Source of the DNA: Sporobacter sp963677825
Lineage (GTDB): Bacteria > Bacillota > Clostridia > Oscillospirales > Oscillospiraceae
Reading direction: 5' to 3'
Length of the DNA stretch: 64,000 nucleotides
Assembly: GCA_963677825.2 (NCBI GenBank)
Contig: CAXXEF010000001.1
Span: forward strand, 1,116,001 to 1,180,000
Positions within the stretch are counted from its first letter, which is position 1, and each line of letters opens with the position of its first letter. Under the pieces are notes generated by a model. It saw nothing but the letters and a program-made list of their open reading frames with translations. It ran no database searches and was not told the origin of the DNA. Positions 19,011 to 28,600 of this stretch are shown here, in pieces. The position numbers and the translations under genes are program-made.

Positions 19011-19403
19011 ATGAATTTCCTTCGTAACTTCATGATGGGGCGGTACGGACCCGACCATCTCAATACGGCGCTGATTATTACGTCACTGGCCGTCGGCCTT
19101 GTGGCGCGCTTCGTCGCCTTCCCATTCATACTATATTTATCCTACCTGATCTTCGCTTTGGCGCTGTTTCGGATGCTGTCGCGCAATATCGAAAAACGGC
19201 GCGCCGAAAACGATCGGTTTTTGCACTTTTGGTGGCCGTTTAAAACACGCTGCAAAAAGCTGATAGACCGTCAGAAAAGCCATCGGACACATAAGTTTTT
19301 TAAGTGCCCCAGCTGTAAGAACACGCTGCGTGTTCCGCGTGGCAAGGGCCGTCTTCAGGTTACCTGCCCGAAGTGTGGCGAGCGCTTCATAAAAAAAACA
19401 TAA
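19011..19403 (+). CDS. Membrane protein with C-terminal zinc ribbon
   Basis: This 130-residue product has two hydrophobic helices (about 20-60), a basic linker and a C-terminal four-cysteine ribbon (CPSCKN ... CPKCGE). Similar small proteins are common and uncharacterised in Clostridia. The ATG at 19011 lies behind GGGAGG and downstream of a plausible promoter; an upstream in-frame TTG at 18960 overlaps the promoter and is rejected. Confidence 0.72.
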   Translation: MNFLRNFMMGRYGPDHLNTALIITSLAVGLVARFVAFPFILYLSYLIFALALFRMLSRNIEKRRAENDRFLHFWWPFKTRCKKLIDRQKSHRTHKFFKCPSCKNTLRVPRGKGRLQVTCPKCGERFIKKT

Positions 19404-19461
19404 GGCGACAAGCATCGCTTTTGCCGTGCTCGTCACCTTAATGCGATAATCAACGGTTCGC

Positions 19462-19488
19462 CTGCCTGCTTACGCAGGCAGCTTTGTC
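19462..19488 (+). terminator. Terminator
   Basis: The CTGCCTGC / GCAGGCAG stem with a TTAC loop is followed by CTTTGTC. It lies between two small genes. Confidence 0.6.
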
Positions 19489-19565
19489 TATACAAACGGC
19501 TCCGTGCAAACACAAGCAATGCGCTGTATCTGGCGGCGCGTTTATAAGAAAGGGTTGGAGTACCA

Positions 19566-19736
19566 ATGAAAAACACATCTGTGATCAAAGCGCTGTGCTA
19601 CGTATGCATTCTGGCTGGTCTGGCATGCAAGCTGCTCATCCCCGATCCACTGCTCAGCAGCATCCTCGGCATCGGCCTAATGGCTATCGCCGTAGTTATC
19701 CTTGGCATTATGATCACTAAATCTCGGCGCGGCTGA
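19566..19736 (+). CDS. Small two-helix membrane protein (56 residues)
   Basis: A short reading frame starts at an ATG behind GGTTGGAG and ends with TGA. The product has two hydrophobic helices (about 8-24 and 30-50) and a basic KSRRG tail. No family is recognised. A terminator lies upstream and a convergent gene downstream, so it stands alone. Confidence 0.55.
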   Translation: MKNTSVIKALCYVCILAGLACKLLIPDPLLSSILGIGLMAIAVVILGIMITKSRRG

Positions 19737-19753
19737 CTGTTCGCGCAGCAAAT

Positions 19754-20557
19754 CTACGCCGGCCGCCGATGCGCGCCGGCGCTTTCGCTTTGTAGCACCG
19801 CCGGATCACGCAGCGCCGCCAAGCGCCGGAAATTGGGGCGACCGGCGGCATCCATCAAGTACGCCGTCTCCACGTCGTCACCGTCGTGTCGGTTGCCATT
19901 GAGCGCCCGGACGATCGTCTCGGCATCGTACGTGCCGATACCGTGCCCGTAGTAACGTCCGCCGCCGAGATCGATGACGTTTTCGCCCTGCCACTCCGGC
20001 GTTTCGGGGTCGACGTCGGGGTTCGTAAAGTAGCGCCGGTCGCCGGGCAGATAATCCGCGTAACGGCGCATGCGCCCCGTCTCACGCAAAACCGGTGTAA
20101 TATCATGCCAGTTCATCAGCACCAGACCGCGGAACACACGGTCGAACGTCTCGCGCGGTAAAACCTCCATCAAAGCCTTAACGTAGACAATCTGCATCGC
20201 CGTCGCGCACTCCGTGGCATATTTTGAGCCATGCTCAAAAATATCATGCACCGCTTCCGTCGCGCTGACGTCCCGGCGCAGGACAAAACCACCGTCGGCG
20301 CGGCGCGACCAGTATCGTTCGTTGGCGCGCGAATCGCGGAACACCGCGAAATCCATCCGGCTGCGGCCAAGTGCTGTTGCCGCCTTGACGATCTCCGCGC
20401 GTAAACGCAGTTCAAACTGCAGTTCGTCGAGTGTTTCGTATGTATAGACCTCGTCACTTTGCCGCAGGATGTCGAGCGCCGCGCGCTCCGTACTGCCCTG
20501 CTCAAACTGCTCGGCCAGTGCTGCCGCATTCAGCAGGTCGTTACCAATCAGAATCAT
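19754..20557 (-). CDS. tgl: Protein-glutamine gamma-glutamyltransferase Tgl (spore coat transglutaminase)
   Basis: This 267-residue protein resembles Bacillus Tgl along its length. The conserved block ECATAM contains the presumed nucleophilic cysteine. The segments WHDI, YFTNPDVDPETPEWQGENVI and YYGHGIG also match family hallmarks. Tgl crosslinks spore coat proteins through glutamine-lysine bonds late in sporulation, so this gene argues for an endospore former. ATG at 20555-20557 overlaps the stop of the upstream gene (TGATG), which decides the start. The C-terminus is about 20 residues longer than the Bacillus enzyme. Confidence 0.85.
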   Translation of the reverse strand: MILIGNDLLNAAALAEQFEQGSTERAALDILRQSDEVYTYETLDELQFELRLRAEIVKAATALGRSRMDFAVFRDSRANERYWSRRADGGFVLRRDVSATEAVHDIFEHGSKYATECATAMQIVYVKALMEVLPRETFDRVFRGLVLMNWHDITPVLRETGRMRRYADYLPGDRRYFTNPDVDPETPEWQGENVIDLGGGRYYGHGIGTYDAETIVRALNGNRHDGDDVETAYLMDAAGRPNFRRLAALRDPAVLQSESAGAHRRPA

Positions 20558-21537
20558 CAGACCGCCTCGTAATCCTTTCCCGCTGCAAGCACCTGCTCGG
20601 CGGCGTCTTTTTTCATCCACGCCTGCCACGCTGCGTGGTTGCGCTCATATAGCTGATGCGAATAAGCCGTCAGAAGTGCCTGCTCGTCGTCTGTGGTCTG
20701 ACGAAACGCCGCCAAGCTGGCGCGCTCCTCGTCTGTCAGCGGCTCGACGGGCGTCCGCTTACGCGGCTCGATCGGCTTATGCAAATATTTGGCCTCGTCA
20801 TCACAGTCGAGATGACGTGGACTGTTGGTCATTTGCAGATGTTCACCCGTAACGTATAAGTACGGCGCGTTGTCATCCAGCCAGTTGACATACTGCTCAT
20901 AAGCATTTTGCCGCCGCACCGGATCAGGCGATTCAGGCAGATTAATATGTAATAGCTTGGCGGCCAGGCGGGCCTCGCGCGCATCGCCCGACAGCAGCGG
21001 CTTCGCTATACGATCCAGCGCCGGGCGGTCAACTGTTTGAAAAAAGCTCCAGACAAGGTCGTGAAGATATAGTCCTTTTCTGTTCCGCAGGAAAATGAGG
21101 TCGGCGATGTCGCCAAGCGTCGCTTTGTCATGATAGGTGACGGTTAACTGCGCGGCCGCCTCGTCGAGCAGTGCGTCGTATTCGTCGTGCGAGCGGCGCG
21201 GTCCATCCCAGCCTTTACCTGTCGCAAGCATCCAGCGCAGCGCCTCGACCAGCGCATCCGCGTCGGGCGGTGCCGTTTCGTTCCAGCCGACAGCTCGTCT
21301 GCGCGCGCAAAACCACGCTGCTGCCGCGTTACGCGGCGTCAGGCCGGACGCTAAGCCCAGTACGTCAACCTCGTCAAGCACGATGTAGAATACGGGAAAG
21401 ATGAGTGCGTCCACGTTGAGCGCCCGCAGGGCAGCGTTATGATCTGCCAGCGCGAGCTGTCTTAAATCCTGGATGAGCCTTCCAGTGCCGGCACGCCGCC
21501 ATATAGTGTTAAGCCGGCTGACTTGATCTGTAGCCAT
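20557..21537 (-). CDS. Uncharacterised protein co-transcribed with tgl
   Basis: This 326-residue soluble, mainly helical and acidic protein has no signal peptide or membrane helix. I do not recognise a domain. The ATG at 21537 is preferred over one 33 bases upstream because GGGGGA lies directly before it. It is translationally coupled to tgl through TGATG. The coupling suggests a sporulation or coat role, perhaps as substrate, chaperone or regulator of the transglutaminase. That is inference from position only. Confidence 0.65.
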   Translation of the reverse strand: MATDQVSRLNTIWRRAGTGRLIQDLRQLALADHNAALRALNVDALIFPVFYIVLDEVDVLGLASGLTPRNAAAAWFCARRRAVGWNETAPPDADALVEALRWMLATGKGWDGPRRSHDEYDALLDEAAAQLTVTYHDKATLGDIADLIFLRNRKGLYLHDLVWSFFQTVDRPALDRIAKPLLSGDAREARLAAKLLHINLPESPDPVRRQNAYEQYVNWLDDNAPYLYVTGEHLQMTNSPRHLDCDDEAKYLHKPIEPRKRTPVEPLTDEERASLAAFRQTTDDEQALLTAYSHQLYERNHAAWQAWMKKDAAEQVLAAGKDYEAV

Positions 21538-21627
21538 GCAGTAGTCCCCCAAATGATGCGCCGGGCACATCGTTAATACACTATACTATCGGGCGGACGG
21601 TTTTTTGTTGCACGGCACACATTACTC

Positions 21628-21656
21628 TTGACTTCAACTGGCTTGTATGCTATCAT
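21628..21656 (+). promoter_or_regulatory. Promoter of tRNA-fMet
   Basis: TTGACT, a 17-base spacer and TATCAT form a good vegetative promoter, ending 27 bases before the tRNA. Confidence 0.8.
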
Positions 21657-21682
21657 ATGTTTTACGTCGTCAGACGAAATAG

Positions 21683-21759
<77 letters not shown>

Positions 21760-21767
21760 GAAGAAGT

Positions 21768-21799
21768 CCTGTAATCTCAAAGGTTACAGGGCTTTTTGT
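21768..21799 (+). terminator. Terminator of tRNA-fMet
   Basis: The CCTGTAA / TTACAGG stem is followed by GCTTTTTGTTT. Confidence 0.75.
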
Positions 21800-21802
21800 T
21801 TG

Positions 21803-21964
21803 TCAGCAAGCATCCTCGGTTTCTTGACTTTCTAACACATTTCTAACGACGCTCGTTTCCTGCAATTCCAGTGCTTTTGAGACAGAATCAATCATATGAA
21901 GCTTCTCATTCATGCTAACGTGAGAGTAGGTATTGGCTCCGTTTTCGGGGTGCAGCTCAGTTCT
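21803..21964 (-). pseudogene. Possible tyrosine-integrase tail fused to an IS3-type end
   Basis: The reverse-strand frame ends with a NTYSHVSMNEKL-like tail of about 45 codons, next to the tRNA. TYSHV resembles the stretch around the catalytic tyrosine of tyrosine recombinases, and an integrase ending at its tRNA target is the expected geometry. The sequence just before it (21930-21961) is shared with the IS3-type end at 45216-45249, as if an insertion had removed the rest of the gene. Upstream, around 22020, a signal-peptide-like frame is also open. A short secreted peptide is therefore the alternative reading. Confidence 0.35.
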
Positions 21965-22060
21965 CGTCACGCTCAGTAACAGTACCATCGCCAGAACCAG
22001 CGCTGCTACTCTTTGGATACTTTTTTCACGGCTTCCTCCGTTTGTGTTCCCCGGCGTTCG

Positions 22061-22414
22061 TCAGCCGGTTTTCTTTTTCTTCTTCGGCGGCTTGAGGCCC
22101 GCCGCTCTGAGTGCCGCCGGCCAGTTGGTGAACCGTCGCCGTATGTACGAGCGGTAAACGCAAAACACTTCCTTCTGTGCCGGCGCGTGACCGAGTGCCT
22201 GCGCCGTGTCACGCAGAATGTCCAGCAGCTCCTCGTCGGTAAAGCTCTCGTACAGCCTCCGCCCCGTCTCTCCCATATACTCGCGCCAGAGGCTGGTGTC
22301 CACCCACTCCCGCCGACATGTGTCGTCGGCCGCTGTTTCGGTCCGGCAGGCGTCTTCTTTCAGTTTCAGGCGTAGCGTTCGGACACGATCCGGTCTAATC
22401 GTCTGTTGTTCCAT
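22061..22414 (-). CDS. Small protein with homing-endonuclease-associated repeat
   Basis: This 117-residue product is basic. About residues 58-108 (the FTDEELLDIL ... NWPAALRAAGL pattern) match the HNH-associated repeat, a DNA-binding helical unit often found beside HNH nucleases. No nuclease domain is present. The C-terminus is lysine-rich (PPKKKKKTG). A GGGGGG tract precedes the ATG. It may be a DNA-binding regulator or a fragment of a mobile-element protein. Confidence 0.6.
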   Translation of the reverse strand: MEQQTIRPDRVRTLRLKLKEDACRTETAADDTCRREWVDTSLWREYMGETGRRLYESFTDEELLDILRDTAQALGHAPAQKEVFCVYRSYIRRRFTNWPAALRAAGLKPPKKKKKTG

Positions 22415-22435
22415 GCTTCAGCCCCCCAAACGTAC

Positions 22436-22466
22436 GGGACCCCCTCTGAATATCGGAGGGAGTCCC
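22436..22466. repeat. Inverted repeat, terminator-like
   Basis: GGGACCCCCTC / GGAGGGAGTCCC forms a strong hairpin between the HNH-repeat gene and the candidate riboswitch. A clear T-run is lacking on the minus strand. Confidence 0.55.
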
Positions 22467-22475
22467 GGTGCTTTT

Positions 22476-22636
22476 CTTAAAAGCCTTTCCCCATACAGGA
22501 TACGGCGTGTTCATTGGTTACCGGCTGTAACGGCGCGAGTAAGTCCGCGACGGAATTGCACCGTCTTACCAACGGCAGCACATCCCCACGTGATGGGCGT
22601 GGGCGCGCTTCTACCGTTGCTTCTTTGGCTTATGAT
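22476..22636 (-). promoter_or_regulatory. Candidate cobalamin-type riboswitch (divergent)
   Basis: Read on the minus strand, the region has GACGGTGCAATTCCGTC followed by CGCGG-ACTTACT-CGCG, then GCCGTTACAGCCGGTAACC. The GGTGCAATTCC hairpin loop and the AGCCGGTAACC segment recall the core and B12-box elements of cobalamin riboswitches. The P7-P11 arm is absent, and other conserved blocks are not clear. It lies just after the DUF4430/SLH gene and before the HNH-repeat gene. A covariance-model search would decide. Confidence 0.4.
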
Positions 22637-22652
22637 TGGCTATTCCGGCGCT

Positions 22653-25600
22653 TTACGCCTCCAAACTCATCACAAAACGCATGAAGATCGTTGCGACCTC
22701 CGCACGTGTGGCGTTGCCAAGCGGTACGAGTGTCGTCTCCGTGCGCCCCGTGATATACCCTTCGGCGTTGGCCCACGTCATAGCCGTCAATGCCCAGTCG
22801 CTGATCTCGTCCGTGTCTCCGTAGATCGCTAGATCCGCCGCCGCCGTCACGTCGTAACCCTTATACTCGGCATAGCTGTACAGCATCTTCGCCATCTGCT
22901 CGCGCGTGACCTTGTCGTTCGTGCCGAAATTCCCGTCGTCGTAGCCCTCAACGATCCCGTTCGCGCTCGCCCAGATTACCGCGTTCGTATACCATTTACC
23001 GTCCTCGACGTCCGTGAACGCGTTTTCCGCCGTCACGGCCGGCTTGCCTTCAAGCCGGTACAGCACCGTTACGAACATCGCCCGCGTCATCGCCGTATCC
23101 GGCTCAAACGTCGTCTCGCTCGTCCCGTTGAACAGTTCGTTCGTCACCGCGAACGCCACCTCGTTGTAGAACCAGTCGTCCGTCGTCACGTCCGTAAACG
23201 GATTTGTCCAGTCTTCATACACCACGGCGAACACCGAGAAATGGTCCGTCTCGAACACGATCATGCCCGATTCATCGTCGTAATACACGCCTGTCATTTC
23301 GACCGCTTTGCCCGCGTCGTCGATGTAATAGATTGTTAGATTGTCCGTGTCTTCGCCCTCGGCCGGGGTGTACGGCAGTGTGACCGTCACCGTGCCGCCG
23401 CCGAAGTCGGTGACTTTTGTCCCGCCGACGGTGATACTCAGGTCAAAGACCGGGTGGTCGCCCACGAGCGCTTTGTTGGCGTCCGAAAGATTGTCCGTTT
23501 CGAGCTCTTCCAGCGTAAACTCAGCGTCACCCGCTCCCGCGCCTCCGATTTCGTCCAGCGCGTCGTTGTCGAACTTGAGCGTGCCCGTCGACGTTTCGAC
23601 GGTCAGCCCGAGTCCCGCATCGGCAATGTCCTTCGCACTGCCGTCCGCGAGCGTCACCGTCGATTTCGTCACGTTCTCGGTCGTTATCGAAGTGACTGTA
23701 ACACGTGTCGCGCCCACGTCGCCTGCCGCGCCGATTGCCTCGTCTACCTCGTCGCTCGTGACGGATGCCGACGACTGCCCGTTCGAAACGGTTGTCTCCG
23801 GGGTAAGCTTTGTGCCGTCTTCCTCGGTCTCATCCTTCGTCTGATCCATATCAGTAACGGTTCCATCTGATGGCGGGTCTACATCTGGCGCTTCGAGCCA
23901 CCGGTTGGGATAGGCGGGCGTATTCCCATCGAAATACGTCTCCTGTATGTAGTCATCGACATAGTGCCAAATGATCACATCTCCGGTTGAAACATAATAG
24001 TCTTGCAGCCCGACCCGTGGGTGGATGCCGTTAACCGTATACATCCATCCGGAATTCGGTCCGTTGTCAGTCTCACTGAGCCAGTAGCCGCCATAACCAT
24101 GTGGCGCCATTATGGATTTAACATAGTTGCTGTCGGCACCTGAATATTCAAGACCTGCCGAATTAAGCGCATAGGTAAATACATCATACATTGAAACCTC
24201 TTCGCTTTTGAAGGTGTATGTACGTGTTTCGATCCATGTAACGTAGCTTTCATGGCTGTCAAAATCACCGTGTTTGGCATCCCCTATGAGCCGGAATGTA
24301 ACGGTTGTCTCTCCTTCGACCTCTTTGATATCGCCTTTCTTAACAATTATTGTACATAGCGCATACGTGAGGATATCTTGATTGTCGCCGTTAAGCTTTT
24401 CTGCGGTTACAACATATAGCCCTGCACTTTTAAAGTTGCCCCCGTCCATCGTAATCTCACCGTTATCATCCGTTGTTCCAACCTGCGAGCCGTTAACAAA
24501 TATAGCCGCGCCCGCCACAGGATCCACCTTGCTCCCGCCGTCGTTTGGTATCTCCGTAGATACAAGCTGGAGCGTTACGGGCTCCTCTTCTTTGCACGTA
24601 ACCGTGCTGCTGGTAAACGAGGCGTGCCGCATCCCATCATAATCCGCATTGTAATAGTATACGATCGTATCCCCGTCATAAACGAGCGCGCTTTGAGATT
24701 CCACCGCCGCGCCGTTCACCTCACAGACCCAGCCGGCGTTTTCGCCATGCCCGGTCATATCCATATCATTATCCGGAACGATGACACCCTCCCGGCAACT
24801 GAAACCAACCTTGAACATGCCCAGTTCAAACGCGTCAATGATCGCGTGCAGGGACGTGTAGCCACCGTTGTTATACGAGACGTAATTGAGGCCGTCCAGA
24901 TCGGTAGGTTCTTCAGCGACGGGAACCGTCGTAGTGCTTTTGACGATGCCGTCATACCCCACAACCGTGACGGTTACCGAGCCGTCCTGTTCCGGCACTG
25001 TTTCCATCGTGCCCACAGTAACTGTCTGCGTTTCTTCCGACGACGTCACCGTAAATTCCTCAGCTTTGGTAACATAACCATCCAGAACAATGATGTATTT
25101 GTACGTGCCCGGCTGCAACGCGTACGTGCCGTCGCTTTCGGCCGCTACGGTTCTGTTGCCGCTGGTTTTAACTTTTACTTCCGCGCCGTCCGGCACGTTG
25201 CCCAGCGTGACGATCTTCGGCTGCTCGGCGCGCGTTATCACGATAGTATAGGTGATCTCTGACCCGAAGGATGCATTGGTTACCTCAAGTGTGTTTTCGC
25301 CCACAGACAACGGAATGGCGTGCCCCGCCGCATACGTTGCGGACGCATCCCCGGCTATAACAGCAGTGACTTCGGACACCGAAGTATTAAATACAATTTC
25401 CGACGTGCCGTACGGCACCTGCGTTGTGTAACTAAGCTCCGTTCCCAAATATCCGTATCCAAAATCGAGTGTTTCGTCTTCGCCGTCCAATGCGACCGTC
25501 ACCGGGTCAGCTTTTAATACGCCTTCAAACCGCCCGAACGGCGTGCTGCCGGCCGCCGGCGACAGATCGAAATCACCTATAGTTATCGGCGCCTGAAGGG

Positions 25601-28600
25601 CGGGGTGCGAATGCCTGATCTGAACGCCGTACGTCATGGGATGGCCGTCTACCGGCACGACGATGACCTCCAAATAGACGGAAGCCATATTCAGATACCC
25701 TTTGGGCTCCAGCGTCGTTTCAACGCCCGCTTCGATCTCCTTGATAACGGCGTTGGCTGGGTCTTGTCCGTGTTTCCAGTATCGGACATAAAGGGTGTCG
25801 TTTTCACCCCAATCGGCGTCGGCCGGCGTCGCCGTCACCGTCAGTGGGCTATTCATTCCTATCGACATTGGGAGGGGTGAAATGATAGATTGAGATATCT
25901 CTTCGGTGCTTGTGGCGGTCAATGTTCGCATTGGAACCTGCAAAAAAGACAACAGGCCGGCCTTGCGTTTTTGCGCTTCCTCCAGTTCGCCCGCGTCCTG
26001 AACCTCCACCGTAAAGTCCGGCAGTGCGCAAATACGCTCCAGATCGACTGTACCCGTCTCTCCGCCGTCGTACTGGGAAAACGCCGCGCATCGGGTCAGC
26101 TTTCGGTGGAGCGTTACGTTAAACGCATAAAGCTGCGCCTGAAAATGCCCATCCGTAAAGGAAATGACGCCCTCTTCATCCAAATACATCCGGATTTGCG
26201 CATTGGTGCTGACGGTATACTGACCAAGGCCCGTGCTTAGCGTTGTCCCGTCCATATCATAAACGAGGTTGTAGCCGCTCGGATTGTACACGGCGCCGTA
26301 TTTGTAGATGGGCGAGAGCAGGCCGTCGAAATTCACCTGCGCGTCGCAGCCTGTCGTGAGCGGCAAGCCGGGCGCCGATTCGTTTGTGACGGTGATATCA
26401 AGCCCCTTGGCCAAAACAACGTGATATTCCACCGCGTCTCCGGCGGCGACCTCTATAATGTTTCGTCCCTCTTTCAGGTGGACCGTATAGCTGCCGTCCC
26501 CGTTGCCGGGATACGTGGTCCAGTGTTCGCCCGTGGTCCAGTCTGTTTCGTTTGTAATGTTCAGTTGCCCATTTTCGACCATATATGGGTCATGCACACG
26601 TACGGCGATTTCACCGACGGCATCCGGCGTAAAGGTGTATTCCGCGTAAGAGTCCACTTGCTCCGTGACGCCCGTGGCGTCCGTCATCGTCTTTGTGAAA
26701 TACAGGGTGTCATATTCATACATCGAGATATTCGTGCTGATTTCGGTGGTACCGTCGTCATCAACCTTGACGATAGCGACGCCCGTATTTTCCGGCCATA
26801 GGGCACTGTAACAAATCAGGCCGTATTCATCTCGCATGTTGAAATCAGCAGCGTACCATTCCATCGCATCATACGTAAAAACAACGACGCTGACACCGGG
26901 CTGTACGGCCTTAATGCGTCCAACCTGTCCAATTTCATCGTCCTCGGTAACCGTCACCTCCACACTGTCGCCAATGACCGTGTAATGGAATTCAGGATCT
27001 TGATGGGCGTTGCCTGCAACCTCTGTTACTGCTTGCCAACCGCGCAGGGCGACGAGGTCGAAATACTCGCCCGTCTGGAGAGACAGCTGCTTGCTGTGCG
27101 GCAGGTTGCACATAAAATTGGCTTCATAATACCCCTGGTCGCGGTGGAGCTGGTACGGGTCGTCCAGCAGCTCCCGCAGGGTCAGGACGGTTTCGTCCGC
27201 GTTCCACGTCCCAACCGCATCGGCCAGACCATAGCGTGTGACCTTGCCGTCCTGCCGCAGCATGAAACTGTCATTACTTCCTGCTGAGATGGGATAATTC
27301 ATGGAATAGTAATCGTACCCACCGTCACTGTACAGATACGTCGGTGCCGTATAATCCCGCACCATATAAAACTTGAGCTGGCTCGTCCAGCGCACTTCCA
27401 TCCCCGTCGGCGCTTTAACGGTGATCGGATTGTTCTCGACAAGGCGCAGTTTGTTGGCATCGGATGTGTTCAGGTCGCCAAACCAAAGAGCACCTTCTGC
27501 CCAATAGACATAGACGTGCCCCGTGTAGCCCACGTATGTAACGACATCATCGGGGATAAGCGAATAATAGTAATACCCGTCGCCGTCCAGCACCGGCACC
27601 ACAAAGGAAACATCCTCATCCCCGTGGGGAAACGCAACGGTCTCATCCGAGCTCGTCATGGTCATGTCAAAGCCTTCATCAATGTCTTGTGTCACATGAC
27701 CGAAATGAACCTGACGCAGCCCGATTGCCTGCCCGTCCGTGTCAACCGTAAAGCTGCCGCTGCCGTAGCTCGTGCCGCCGTCAGCGCTTACCGCTTCATA
27801 ATTATACGTCCCGGCTTTTACGGAAATCGTAAAGGTTTTTGTATTTTCCGCCGCCGCCAGACTTGACGTGACGGGATCGCCGGCCAAATCGGTAATCACC
27901 AGGTTCGGGATCTCAGAGCTAATTGTTTTACCGATCGTGATTTCAGCGGTGCAAAGCGCTGCTTCCGATACCGTTACCGTATACGTCTTGATTGTCGTGT
28001 TGTCCTCGGCCGTGACCACAACCTTGTACCCCGTCTGCAGATCGCTCGCAACCGTTTGCTCGTCCGGCTCATAGACCTCGAAGCTCGCGCCAGTCGCCAC
28101 CGCGACCGCCGCTTTGAGCTCGGACAGCATCGTGCCGTACGGAATGTCCGTGATGGTCTCGGCGTTGTTATCGACCGTGCCGATGCTCGACGTCAGCGTC
28201 GCGTCGCTGCTCGCCTCGCTGACCGTTACCGTATACGTCTTGATTGTCGTGTTGTCCTCGGCCGTGACCACAACCTTGTACCCCGTCTGCAGATCGCTCG
28301 CAACCGTTTGCTCGTCCGGCTCATAGACCTCGAAGCTCGCGCCAGTCGCCACAGCGACCGCTGCTTTGAGCTCCGTCAGCGTCGTTCCGTATGGGATATC
28401 TGTTATTGTCTCGGCGTTGTTATCGACCGTGCCGATGCTCGACGTCAGCGTCGCGTCGCTGCTTGGAGCAAGCACCGTTACGGTGAGGTTGTAATACAAA
28501 TGCGTCGTGCTGTTTGCGGCTGTGACCAGCAACCATAGGATATCGCCATCGGACACCGTGATGGTTGTGTCCCCTGCCGTATATGTCCCCGTATAGGCCG

